Positions 26,606 through 35,153 of a DNA stretch of 64,000 nucleotides are shown here, one piece after another. Position 1 is the first letter of the stretch; each line of letters begins with the position of its first letter. Source of the stretch: B46-G9 sp964581175 (lineage in GTDB: Bacteria; Desulfobacterota; DSM-4660; Desulfatiglandales; Desulfatiglandaceae); the NCBI GenBank assembly GCA_964581175.1, contig CAZONI010000005.1:1-64000 (forward strand), read 5' to 3'. The position numbers were made by a program, and so were the translations under genes. The notes under the pieces are model-generated. The model was not told where the DNA came from. It ran no database searches and saw only the letters and a list, made by a program, of their open reading frames with translations.

Positions 26606-27358
26606 ATGGATTTGGCAGATAAAATTGCTGTTGTGACAGGAAGCAGCCGGGGAGTAGGAAGGGCTGTTGCTCTTGGTTTTGCTGCTGAAGGCGCCAACGT
26701 GGTCGTTAATTACACATCGAATCAGAATGCGGCAGACGAGGTCGTTGGCATCATTACGCGTATGGGTCGCCAGGCAATCGCTGTAAAGGCGGATGTGGCA
26801 CAGAAGGATGATGTTGAACGCCTCTTCGGACAAGCCCTGGATACCTTCGGCAAAATAGATGTTCTGGTAAATAACGCAGGTTTCACACGCCCCGCGCTCA
26901 TGCTCAAGATGACCGAAGAACAATGGGATCAGGTGGTCGATATTCACATGAAAGGGGCATTTCTCTGCGCCCAGGCTGCCGGGAACCACATGAAAGGACA
27001 ACAGACCGGCAAGATCATCAACGTCACGTCAGTGGCCGGTCTTGTGGGCACTGTCGGCCAGATCAATTACAGCGCGGCTAAGGGCGGCATCATCAGCATG
27101 ACCAAGTCCATGGCCAGGGAACTTGCCAGATACAACGTGTGCGTCAATGTCATCTCCCTGGGTATCGTGGCGACCGACATGACCGAGAAGATCAGGACGG
27201 ACGAAAAGCTCAAGGAAATTTATATGAACAGGATCCTGCTCAAGCGCTTTGCTGAACCGGAAGATATCTCTCCAGCCTTTGTTTTTTTGGCGTCGGACGC
27301 CAGCAACTACATCACCGGCCAGCTCCTTTGCGTAGACGGCGGCTACGGCATGATCTGA
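26606..27358 (+). CDS. short-chain dehydrogenase/reductase, FabG-like
   Basis: 250 residues from the ATG at 26606, with AAGGGAG upstream. NAD(P)-binding TGSSRGVG is at 11-18, NNAG at 89-92, and the catalytic Ser142, Tyr155 and Lys159 are in place. It resembles 3-oxoacyl-ACP reductase. A separate fabG lies in the fatty-acid cluster (54875-55624). As first gene of the bam unit, 79 bp before bamQ, this one may oxidise a 3-hydroxyacyl-CoA such as 3-hydroxypimelyl-CoA. That role is inferred from position only. Confidence 0.85.
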   Translation: MDLADKIAVVTGSSRGVGRAVALGFAAEGANVVVNYTSNQNAADEVVGIITRMGRQAIAVKADVAQKDDVERLFGQALDTFGKIDVLVNNAGFTRPALMLKMTEEQWDQVVDIHMKGAFLCAQAAGNHMKGQQTGKIINVTSVAGLVGTVGQINYSAAKGGIISMTKSMARELARYNVCVNVISLGIVATDMTEKIRTDEKLKEIYMNRILLKRFAEPEDISPAFVFLASDASNYITGQLLCVDGGYGMI

Positions 27359-27437
27359 AAAATTGGGTCACGGATCGAATCTTTCACCACTGGACGACTC
27401 TCAACCATTTGAGAAGAATAACAAGGAGGCAAAAAAA

Positions 27438-28547
27438 ATGGCAGCAATACCGGACAAAATCCTGACATGGCAAATGGTTCAACCGACTGTACGCGATAGA
27501 GAAACAGGAGAGGTAATCCCCGGGAGAATTGAAAAGGCAGAACTTCCTGTTCCTGCACGGGGACCCGGAGAGGTCCTGGTGGAGGTGGCCGGATGCGGTG
27601 TCTGCCACACGGACCTCGGGTATTTTTATGATGGAGTCCCGACGGTCTCCAAACCCCCTTTGACCTTGGGTCATGAGATTGCGGGAACCGTTGTGGCCGG
27701 AGATGAGACGTGGGTAGGAAAGGAGGTCATTATTCCGGCGGTGATGCCGTGCCGTCAATGTATTCTCTGCAAGACAGGGCGGGGAAATCGGTGCCTGGAC
27801 CAGAAAATGCCGGGAAACAGCCTGGGAATCTACGGCGGATTCTCCAGTCATATCCCTGTTCCCAGCATAGATCTCTGCGAAGTGAAGGAGCGGGGAGAAT
27901 TTCCCCTCTCGCACCTCGCGGTGGTGGCCGATGCCGGCACCACGCCTTATCAAGCTGCCAAGCGGGCCGATTTGCAACCCGGCGACAATGTCCTTGTCAT
28001 AGGCATTACAGGCGGAGTCGGTCAATATGTGGGCCAGATTGCGAAGGCTCTTGGAGCGAAGACGGTAGTGGGTATTGCCCGGAACCAGGAGAAACTTGAG
28101 AGGGCCCTGAAATACGGCGCTGATTTTGTGATCAACTCGACTGACAAGGATGCGAGGGCCATCTCAAAAGAATTCAGAGGCCTTTGCAAGGAGAACGGCC
28201 TTCCCTCCTTTGGATGGAAGATTTTTGAGGTAACAGGGGTTAAGGCCGGGCAGGAAATCGGCCTTGCACTCGTGGGTTTTGTGGGGAAATTGATCGTTGT
28301 GGGATTCGGCCTGAGCAAGACGGAATATGCGATCGGGCGGCTCATGGCCTTCGACGCGGAAATTATCGGCACCTGGGGGTGCCTGCCGGAATATTACCCC
28401 ATCGTCATGGATATGGTCCTGAACAAGAAGATCGATATCGGACCGTTCGTGGAGACACGGCCCATGAGTTCTATCGTGGAAACCTTTGAAGAAGTGCACC
28501 GGGCCGGATCCCCTGCCAAACGGATTGTCCTGACGCCTGATTTCTAA
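27438..28547 (+). CDS. bamQ: 6-hydroxycyclohex-1-ene-1-carbonyl-CoA dehydrogenase
   Basis: 369 residues, zinc-dependent medium-chain alcohol dehydrogenase. Catalytic-zinc residues include Cys56 (GVCHTD) and His79 (LGHE). The structural zinc site is Cys105, 108, 111 and 119. The Rossmann loop GITGGVGQYVG follows. It would oxidise the 6-hydroxy intermediate to 6-oxocyclohex-1-ene-1-carbonyl-CoA with NAD. The start is the ATG behind AAGGAGG. The assignment from family resemblance is strongly supported by the adjacent bamA and bamR. Confidence 0.88.
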   Translation: MAAIPDKILTWQMVQPTVRDRETGEVIPGRIEKAELPVPARGPGEVLVEVAGCGVCHTDLGYFYDGVPTVSKPPLTLGHEIAGTVVAGDETWVGKEVIIPAVMPCRQCILCKTGRGNRCLDQKMPGNSLGIYGGFSSHIPVPSIDLCEVKERGEFPLSHLAVVADAGTTPYQAAKRADLQPGDNVLVIGITGGVGQYVGQIAKALGAKTVVGIARNQEKLERALKYGADFVINSTDKDARAISKEFRGLCKENGLPSFGWKIFEVTGVKAGQEIGLALVGFVGKLIVVGFGLSKTEYAIGRLMAFDAEIIGTWGCLPEYYPIVMDMVLNKKIDIGPFVETRPMSSIVETFEEVHRAGSPAKRIVLTPDF

Positions 28548-28644
28548 CGAAGCGCTCCCGGAAACGGACGTGAAGCGCCGGGACAGGAAATTTTTGATCA
28601 CCCGTGGCGAAATAGTAAACACAACAGGAAGGAGGGAAAGAATC

Positions 28645-29781
28645 ATGAGTTTGAAATGGATGCCGAGAGACAATGAAAAGAAAGACCATCTGCTGCATAC
28701 GGAAGTTCACTGGGGGACGGAGCCACCGTGTGTGGTCTACGAAAAAAGGCCCCTGACGGACCCAAAAGGCAACGTGGTGGAAGGTCTTTACGTAGCCTGG
28801 ATCCGCCTCAATAACCCGAAACAGTATAATTCTTACACCACTGAAATGGTAAAAGGGGTCATAGCCGGTTTTGAGAATGCCTCCCTTGACAGGAGCATTG
28901 TTGCAGCCGTCTTTACCGGTACCGGACCCTACTCATTCTGTACGGGGGGAAATACAAAGGAATACAGCGAGTTCTATAGCCTACGGTCCGATGAATACGG
29001 CCAGTATATGGAGCTCTTCAACCATATGGTTGACGCGATCCTTGCGTGCAAAAAGCCTGTCATCTGCCGGGTAAACGGGATGAGAGTCGCCGGCGGCCAG
29101 GAGATAGGCATGGCCTGCGATATAGCCATTTCCTCTGACCTGGCCATCTTCGGACAGGCCGGTCCTCGGCACGGGTCCGCGCCCGACGGCGGATCATCGG
29201 ACTTCCTCCCCTGGTATCTCGGGATTGAGGATGCCATGTGGAATTGCATCTCCTGTGAAATGTGGTCCGCGTATAAAATGAAGGCAAAGACTCTCATAAG
29301 CAAAGTAGCCCCCGTGCTGAAGGTAGATGGACAGTGGGTGAGGAACCCGATGATCATTACCGACAGGTACGTGGAAGACGGAGAAATCGTATACGGCGAA
29401 TACAAGAAAGGGGATGAACTGAAAGAGGCACGGGCATTTGTTAAGGAACATCAGCCAAATGCGGACTTCGAGCTTCTCGACAAGGAAGTGGACACGATCG
29501 TGTGGACCTTCGCGAATCTCTTTCCCGGCTGTCTCATCAAGTCCATTGACAGTGTGCGTGCCAAGAAGAAATTCTTCTGGGATTATTCCAAGAATTACAA
29601 CCGTCATTGGCTCGCGGCCAACATGGGCGGAGAGGCCTTCCTCGGGTTCGGCGCGTTCAATACCAAGAAAATCACCGGCAAGGATACCATAGATTTTCTG
29701 AAATTCCGCCAGAACATCGCCGAATGCAAGACATGGGATATGGATATGTTCGCGGAAGTGTTGGGCAAGCCGCAGGAATAA
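28645..29781 (+). CDS. bamA: 6-oxocyclohex-1-ene-1-carbonyl-CoA hydrolase (ring-opening)
   Basis: 378-residue crotonase-family enzyme (not the outer-membrane BamA). It adds water and cleaves the alicyclic ring to give 3-hydroxypimelyl-CoA, the marker step of anaerobic aromatic degradation. Oxyanion-hole segments FCTGGNTKEYSEFY (about 98-111) and VAGGQEIGMACD (about 148-159) are present. The long C-terminal part and the PRHGSAPDGGSSDFLPW stretch are typical of this family, which is longer than ordinary enoyl-CoA hydratases. The ATG at 28645 follows GGAAGGAGGG. Confidence 0.92.
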   Translation: MSLKWMPRDNEKKDHLLHTEVHWGTEPPCVVYEKRPLTDPKGNVVEGLYVAWIRLNNPKQYNSYTTEMVKGVIAGFENASLDRSIVAAVFTGTGPYSFCTGGNTKEYSEFYSLRSDEYGQYMELFNHMVDAILACKKPVICRVNGMRVAGGQEIGMACDIAISSDLAIFGQAGPRHGSAPDGGSSDFLPWYLGIEDAMWNCISCEMWSAYKMKAKTLISKVAPVLKVDGQWVRNPMIITDRYVEDGEIVYGEYKKGDELKEARAFVKEHQPNADFELLDKEVDTIVWTFANLFPGCLIKSIDSVRAKKKFFWDYSKNYNRHWLAANMGGEAFLGFGAFNTKKITGKDTIDFLKFRQNIAECKTWDMDMFAEVLGKPQE

Positions 29782-29809
29782 TCATTTTTGAGCATCGTCA
29801 ACTGCTCAT

Positions 29810-29848
29810 GGCAGGCCGGGTTCCTTCAGCTCTCGGCCTGCCTTTTTT
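29810..29848 (+). terminator. rho-independent terminator between bamA and bamR
   Basis: GGCAGGCCG (29810-29818) pairs perfectly with CGGCCTGCC (29834-29842) around a 15-nt loop. Six U follow (29843-29848). It lies 29 bp after the bamA stop and 43 bp before bamR. Confidence 0.85.
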
Positions 29849-29890
29849 CTCTCTGTTCTCCATCGTTCCCTGAGGAAAGGAGCACGAAAC

Positions 29891-30658
29891 ATGAATTACG
29901 AATTTATCGAAACCCGTTTTGAAGAAGGCCTCGCGACCATAACTTTGAACAGGCCGCCGGTCAATATCCTCAATATAGCCATGATGCAGGAAATCAACCA
30001 CTGTCTTGAGTCCTTGCAGGACGAGAAGGATGTCAAGGTGGTTCTTTTCAACGCAAAGGGAAAGTGCTTTTCCGCCGGGGTGGATGTGGGAGAGCATATG
30101 GGAGACCTTGCCCCCAAGATGATCGGTGCGTTCCACAGGATGTTCCGCCTCATGGATGCGCTCGGTGTCATGACCGTGGCCTCTGTCTTTTCCTCATGTC
30201 TCGGAGGAGGATGCGAGTTGGCCGTCTTCTGCGACCTGGCGATCGCAGCTGAAAACAGCAAGATCGGCCAACCGGAAATCCAGGTAGGGGTCTTCCCGCC
30301 GATTGCCGCCTATATCATGCCCCGGATTATAGGAAGGAAAGATGCGCTGGATCTCATTCTTTCGGGCAGAATCATATCCGCGGGCGAAGCAAGGCAGATG
30401 GGGTTGGTCAACAAAGTCGTTCCGGATCAGGAATTGGAATCGGAGACAGTTCTTTTTGTAAAGCCCTACCTGAAGCTGAGCGCCGAGGTGCTCCGGAAAA
30501 CAAAGAAGGCTGTTACCTCAGGCTTGCGGGATGACCTTGAGCCCGCCCTTCAGGCGATCGAGGGGATCTACCTCAATGAACTCATGAAGACAGCAGACGC
30601 ACAGGAGGGATTGAAGGCCTTCCTGGAAAAGAGAAAACCGGTTTGGAAGAATGAATAG
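29891..30658 (+). CDS. bamR: cyclohexa-1,5-diene-1-carbonyl-CoA hydratase
   Basis: 255-residue crotonase. The oxyanion-hole segments FSAGVDVGEH (about 60-69) and SCLGGGCELAVFCD are intact. It would hydrate the dienoyl-CoA product of benzoyl-CoA reductase to 6-hydroxycyclohex-1-ene-1-carbonyl-CoA, the substrate of BamQ. The family alone would allow a generic enoyl-CoA hydratase; the neighbours make BamR (Dch) the better call. Its GAGGAAAGGAG ribosome site lies just after the terminator. The gap 30659-30763 holds nothing convincing. Confidence 0.85.
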   Translation: MNYEFIETRFEEGLATITLNRPPVNILNIAMMQEINHCLESLQDEKDVKVVLFNAKGKCFSAGVDVGEHMGDLAPKMIGAFHRMFRLMDALGVMTVASVFSSCLGGGCELAVFCDLAIAAENSKIGQPEIQVGVFPPIAAYIMPRIIGRKDALDLILSGRIISAGEARQMGLVNKVVPDQELESETVLFVKPYLKLSAEVLRKTKKAVTSGLRDDLEPALQAIEGIYLNELMKTADAQEGLKAFLEKRKPVWKNE

Positions 30659-30763
30659 GGGACCCCTTGGATTTGCAGGAGAGCGACTTATATTATTTTG
30701 TAGGCGAAAAGAGCAGACTTTTCGGAAGGATTCTGACGATTCCATTGACAAGAGAGAGACGGT

Positions 30764-31582
30764 ATGAGTTCAAGGGATTATTACGAAATACTGAACCTTC
30801 ATAAAGAAGCGGGACAGGATGAGATCAGGGAGGCCTACCGGAAGCTGGCCCTGCAGTACCATCCCGACCGGAATCGTGACAATCCCGCCGCCACTTCCCG
30901 GATGAAAGAGATAAACGAAGCGTATGCCGTTCTTTCCGATACCGAAAAACGCAGACAATATGACGGGCTCTACAGCGCGTATGGTTCTTCCGCCTACGAT
31001 CATTTCAGGAATGCCTATTCCGAACAAGACATATTCAGGGGTTCCGACATCCAGGAAATCCTGGACCAGCTCAGCAAGGCGTTCGGATTCAGGGGATTCG
31101 ATGATGTTTTCCACGAGGCATACGGTCCGGGATACCGGTCGTTCGAATTTCGAAGACCGGGAGCTTTCGGGCGGGTGTTCGTCTCGTCATCCGGTAACAG
31201 GCCGGGACGCCGTAAGCCTTCCGCTCTGCAAGGAGTGCTGGGCAGGCTTGTCAAATATGGCCTCAAAAAGAAATGGGGCATTGAAATCCCTGAAAGAGGA
31301 AGAGACCTTCACGACATTGTCACCATTTCCCCCGGGCTTGCAGTGCGAGGCGGGAAGTTCAGGTACCTCAACAGGAGTGAACAAAGGGAGTTGATCGTCA
31401 CCATCCCGCCCGGGATACGGGCAGACCAGCGTATCCGCTTGAAAGGCCTGGGGAATGAAGGAAGGGGAGGAGGAGAACCGGGAGACCTTTTCCTGCGGGT
31501 TCGGGTAAGATCCGCGTTTTTCCAGAAATTGAGGGATGTTCTGGAGCAGTTACTGGCATATCTGTCAATCAAGACCCATTGA
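30764..31582 (+). CDS. J-domain protein, zinc-finger-less
   Basis: 272 residues. The N-terminal J domain (DYYEILNLHKEAGQDEIREA, 20 residues) has the HPD motif at 33-35, needed to stimulate DnaK ATPase. A Phe/Gly/Arg-rich linker follows (about 75-160). The C-terminal DnaJ substrate-binding fold is represented by VTIPPGIRADQRIRLKGLG. There is no CxxCxGxG zinc region, so it is of the CbpA/DjlA-like type rather than canonical DnaJ. It is co-directional with the bam genes; whether it serves their enzymes is unknown. Confidence 0.88.
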   Translation: MSSRDYYEILNLHKEAGQDEIREAYRKLALQYHPDRNRDNPAATSRMKEINEAYAVLSDTEKRRQYDGLYSAYGSSAYDHFRNAYSEQDIFRGSDIQEILDQLSKAFGFRGFDDVFHEAYGPGYRSFEFRRPGAFGRVFVSSSGNRPGRRKPSALQGVLGRLVKYGLKKKWGIEIPERGRDLHDIVTISPGLAVRGGKFRYLNRSEQRELIVTIPPGIRADQRIRLKGLGNEGRGGGEPGDLFLRVRVRSAFFQKLRDVLEQLLAYLSIKTH

Positions 31583-31656
31583 TTATGAAATCGTAAGTCT
31601 GCAGGTTGTTTAGGCTGTAGACTGTCAGGCTGTCATCAGGAAGCCCCCGAGGGAAC

Positions 31657-31676
31657 TCAGGGAGGAAGCCATTTCT
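31657..31676. repeat. 20-bp direct copy of 1965-1984
   Basis: TCAGGGAGGAAGCCATTTCT occurs exactly here and at 1965-1984. Here it is not part of a hairpin. It lies in the 132-bp gap between the convergent J-domain and histidine kinase genes. Confidence 0.5.
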
Positions 31677-31714
31677 GAAGTGACTGGTGAGAGGGCTTGG
31701 TACGCGCATGTGTT

Positions 31715-33640
31715 TTATTTCGTTTTTTGGGGCGGGAAAAAGAGAGAGAACGTCGTGCCCCCGGACTCATAGCACTCATTCCCTGTGGTGCAAGACCGGC
31801 ATTCACTGGTTCTGCCGGGACAGCGATCTTCTCCTCCGGGGATGAACCTGCACCGTGAAGATTCCATCTTTATGGTAAAATTGAACCGTTCGGAGAAGAT
31901 CTTCATACGCAGAAGATCAGCCCCCTTTCCCCCCACGTTAAAGCCAAAAGGCTTGCCTGTCCGGTAGTCGGCCGTTTCCTGGGTCGAAAAAAAACCTTCG
32001 AAGATGCGGCGCTGCGCGCTTTCCACAATTCCCACCCCGCAGTCCCGGACCAGAAGGCTTGTTCCTCTCCCTTCCTTGCGAACGATCAGCTCGATCCTGC
32101 CTTCATCCGGGGTATTCTCTATGGCGTTTCTGAGCAGCCCATCGACAACCTTTCGCAATATGGTGGGCGGGATCAGCACGGCCGGCGCCTCCTCCATCTG
32201 TTCCGTCACGCGCACCTGTCGTTGGGAAAACAATGGCTGGAGTTCCCTCAACCGTTTTCGCACAAAATCATGGAGAAGAATTTCCTCGCTCTCTTCCGGG
32301 GCCTCCCCGAACAAATCATCAATCCTCTTCCTTATTCGTTGAGCCAGGTTTGCATTCCGTGACTCCTCCTCCACCAGAACCCCAAGTTCATCCTTGCATT
32401 CTTCCAAAAGCAGAGTGAGGAGGTCATGTGCCCGGTAATGCTTGTTCCCTATGATATCACTCACTTGATACTGAATATCCACAATTCGGTCCAAATTTCT
32501 CCTCATCCTTTCAATATTCTGTTCCCACGCTCTATCAGGGAGGGTTGTAAGGGTGCGTTCGAGAATCTTGAGGGAACCCCCAAGGATAGAGACCGGGGTC
32601 TTCAATTCGTGGGAAAGATGGTGAATCACCTTATCCTTTGCCCGGTTCAAACTTCTCACTTCCTTATAGGCAATTTTGAGTTCGTTATTCACTCTCGCAT
32701 TCTCGACTGACAGTGCCACGGCGCCGGCTATGGTATTCAGGAGTTCGATATCTCTTTGCTCAAACGAGCCTTTCTTCCGGTTAAGAGCACAGAGGGCGCC
32801 GATGATTCGATCGCCGCTCCTGAGGGGCACCAGGACCAGGTTTCGGGTCTTATAGCCCAGCTTCCTGTCTCTTTCCCGGTGAAGTGCGGCATCTTCGGAA
32901 GTATCGGAGACAACGATCGGCTTTCCGGTCTTTATGACCTTGCCGGCCACCAGTTCATCCATCCTGAATCGAATTTCCTTCACCCTCTTCTGGGTAGCCC
33001 GGTCATCATAAGCGGCACCGAGGACAAAGAGTTCCTGCTTTTCCTCATCGAGCAAAATAGTGACGGATCCTTCGGTATCGAGGTTCCGCTTGACTTCACC
33101 ATCAACATAATCGAGGAGTTCTTCCAGGTCGGGATATTCGGGGAGTGCAGTGCTGATGCGCAAAATGGTTTCGTTGATTCCCGTAATTCTCTTAAACTCG
33201 GTAATGTCCCTGAAAACCAAAAGCAGGCCGGCCTGCTCGTATTCAGATCTCTCATAGTAAGCTATCCGCATCACCACATCGAGAATCGGTCCCTGACGGG
33301 TGCTCCGCTTCGTCTCCCGGCGAAGCTGGGACTTCTCCTGAATGACCCTGTTGATGTCTTCCTGTGCTTCATGTCTTAATTCGGGCGGGACAAAAGGGAT
33401 TCTCCCTCCTTCCATTTCCTTGAACGTCCAACCGAAAAGGCGTATGAATCCGGAATTGAGGTAGCGGACTCTCTGATCAAGGCTGAGAACAGCAAGAGGA
33501 TACGGAACAAAATCAAAGACCGTATTGAGTCTTCTCCGGGTCCGCAAGAAGGCCTCTTCCACCTTCTTTTGGTTCGCAAGCTGTTCTTCCAGTTCCTGCA
33601 CCCGGCGTTCTAATTCTTCATAGGTGAGTTTCTTGCCCAC
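31715..33640 (-). CDS. PAS-GAF sensor histidine kinase with C-terminal cysteine cluster
   Basis: 641 residues, no membrane segment seen, so probably cytoplasmic. Domains in order: coiled coil 5-35, PAS about 36-148, GAF about 170-315, HisKA with phosphoacceptor His344 (HHLSHELKTP), a helical insert 400-480, and HATPase with N box near Asn505, G1 DCGVGI 533-538 and a Gly-rich lid GGKGADL. Within the C-terminal ATPase part lie Cys597, 607, 614, 617 and 623 (C-x9-C-x6-C-x2-C-x5-C), just before SGGTTFSLFFP. Such a cluster could bind a metal or Fe-S and make the kinase redox-sensitive. No response regulator is adjacent. Confidence 0.9.
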   Translation of the reverse strand: MGKKLTYEELERRVQELEEQLANQKKVEEAFLRTRRRLNTVFDFVPYPLAVLSLDQRVRYLNSGFIRLFGWTFKEMEGGRIPFVPPELRHEAQEDINRVIQEKSQLRRETKRSTRQGPILDVVMRIAYYERSEYEQAGLLLVFRDITEFKRITGINETILRISTALPEYPDLEELLDYVDGEVKRNLDTEGSVTILLDEEKQELFVLGAAYDDRATQKRVKEIRFRMDELVAGKVIKTGKPIVVSDTSEDAALHRERDRKLGYKTRNLVLVPLRSGDRIIGALCALNRKKGSFEQRDIELLNTIAGAVALSVENARVNNELKIAYKEVRSLNRAKDKVIHHLSHELKTPVSILGGSLKILERTLTTLPDRAWEQNIERMRRNLDRIVDIQYQVSDIIGNKHYRAHDLLTLLLEECKDELGVLVEEESRNANLAQRIRKRIDDLFGEAPEESEEILLHDFVRKRLRELQPLFSQRQVRVTEQMEEAPAVLIPPTILRKVVDGLLRNAIENTPDEGRIELIVRKEGRGTSLLVRDCGVGIVESAQRRIFEGFFSTQETADYRTGKPFGFNVGGKGADLLRMKIFSERFNFTIKMESSRCRFIPGGEDRCPGRTSECRSCTTGNECYESGGTTFSLFFPPQKTK

Positions 33641-33667
33641 AAATAACCTTTCGCTAAAAGATTCCTG

Positions 33668-34396
33668 TCAATGAATCTCTTTCCATTCATCGAGCAAATC
33701 GGCAAATCTCCTCAGGATGCTTGAACTTTCCGGGGTCTCCGTGCACTTCATCATTATTTTGTCGGGATCCTTTTTTTCCATGATGAGTTTATCCCGGCTG
33801 TATTGAACATACGCGCGCATGATATCCGCATCGAATTCGGGATGAAACTGGAGCCCCCAGACCCTGCCTCCACACACGAACACCTGATTTGCGTCGAGGG
33901 CACTGTACGCGAGTCTGGTTGCCCCGGGCGGAAGACTCAACACCGTTTGGGAATGGCTCACCTGTGCCTTCAGAGAAGCCTCAGATTCTCCCAGGAGCCT
34001 GTCTCCTGCAGAATCTTCCGTTCTATACACGTCAACGGTCCCATATTCCTTTCCTTTGGGATTATCTCCAACCTCCCCGCCAAGTGCATAGGCAAGCAGC
34101 TGGTGTCCGTAACAAATGCCGAGAATCGGCAGATGCGCGGCAAAGGCATCCCGCAGCCATGCTGCAGTGTTTTCGCTCCATTCGTGATGGTCTGTAACCA
34201 TTGCATGGGAACCGGTAATCAAAACGCCACCTGTCCCTTCCGGATTCGGCAACGATTCTCCCTTTGAAACATCCAGCACCACTGCGGCATATCGCGTCAT
34301 ATGCATGCCTGAAACGATCCACTGTTCAAAATCCCCGCGACGGGCGCGAAGAGAGGAAAACGTACTTCCTGTCTTTATGATGAGTATTTTTTTCAT
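33668..34396 (-). CDS. class I glutamine amidotransferase
   Basis: 242 residues. The nucleophile Cys95 is in LGICYGHQL, and His185 and Glu187 are in LQFHPEFD, so the Cys-His-Glu triad is complete. Stand-alone GATase domain related to the GuaA N-terminal half; its acceptor substrate is not evident. It lies 3 bp after the UPF0280 gene and two genes downstream of guaA. Annotated homologues are often called GMP synthase-like glutamine amidotransferase. Confidence 0.87.
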   Translation of the reverse strand: MKKILIIKTGSTFSSLRARRGDFEQWIVSGMHMTRYAAVVLDVSKGESLPNPEGTGGVLITGSHAMVTDHHEWSENTAAWLRDAFAAHLPILGICYGHQLLAYALGGEVGDNPKGKEYGTVDVYRTEDSAGDRLLGESEASLKAQVSHSQTVLSLPPGATRLAYSALDANQVFVCGGRVWGLQFHPEFDADIMRAYVQYSRDKLIMEKKDPDKIMMKCTETPESSSILRRFADLLDEWKEIH

Positions 34397-34399
34397 AAT

Positions 34400-35131
34400 T
34401 CAAAGGCCGATCAGCCGGACTGCTCCCCACGAAGCCATGGTGTCGCCCAGGATAGCAACTCCTCCGAAAATACCGGGGATATTTCCAGCGGCGGAAGCGG
34501 CTCCCTCGAGGTCCTTTCTCTCCAGGATGGTATTTGCCAGGGCGGTTGCAGCGCTGTCGGCCAGCGCGGCCGATGGAGCGAGAATACTCACCGCGTGGGA
34601 AATGCCCATGCTCAGGGAGTGTCCGACCCTTCCCGACGAAGTACATACGCCGATAGGCATCTGTTCCACGGGGATGCTCAAGCCGATACGCCCGCTCAGA
34701 GGAGAATCACCGGCGAAAATAGATACCGTAAGAGGCCTTTCGGCTTTCAGATAAATATCTCCCCCATTCTCGACTATGACCTCGTTCGTATATTCCAGCA
34801 GTCCTCTTCCAACGTACTGGGCGATCGCACCCGCTACTGCGGCCATGGGCCCGACCCCTGCCTTCCCGGCAGACGCAATCATTTCTCTCACAAGAGGGGG
34901 GGCATAGGGATCAGGGGTGAGCGGCTGAAGACTTATCTCGAAGAATGGATGGGTTTCTAAGTAGCTCTCTATTTCATAACGGCATTGAAAAACAAGATCC
35001 CGTGCCTCCTTTTCAAGTTCCAGAGCCGCGCTTATCCACAGATCTGTTTCCTTGACGCGGACGCAGAACGAATGAAGCCCGCGTGTCCGAACCTTGCTGC
35101 GGTAGGCGCGCTTTTCGTAGACACGTTGCAT
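34400..35131 (-). CDS. UPF0280 family protein (ApbE-related)
   Basis: 243 residues from the ATG at 35131. The sequence GVGPMAAVAGAIAQYVG, VENGGDIYL and GVCTSSGRVGHSLSMG resemble UPF0280, a family distantly related to the FMN transferase ApbE. Biochemical function is not established. It begins 22 bp after guaA and is followed almost without gap by the glutamine amidotransferase. An upstream in-frame extension into guaA was rejected for lack of a ribosome site. Confidence 0.8.
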   Translation of the reverse strand: MQRVYEKRAYRSKVRTRGLHSFCVRVKETDLWISAALELEKEARDLVFQCRYEIESYLETHPFFEISLQPLTPDPYAPPLVREMIASAGKAGVGPMAAVAGAIAQYVGRGLLEYTNEVIVENGGDIYLKAERPLTVSIFAGDSPLSGRIGLSIPVEQMPIGVCTSSGRVGHSLSMGISHAVSILAPSAALADSAATALANTILERKDLEGAASAAGNIPGIFGGVAILGDTMASWGAVRLIGL

Positions 35132-35153
35132 AAATCTCTTACTCTCATTCCTG

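Noticed and set aside
30668..30805. Short TTG-initiated frame between bamR and the J-domain gene, about 45 residues
   Set aside because: No ribosome site, a rare start and overlap with the J-domain start. Composition gives no support.
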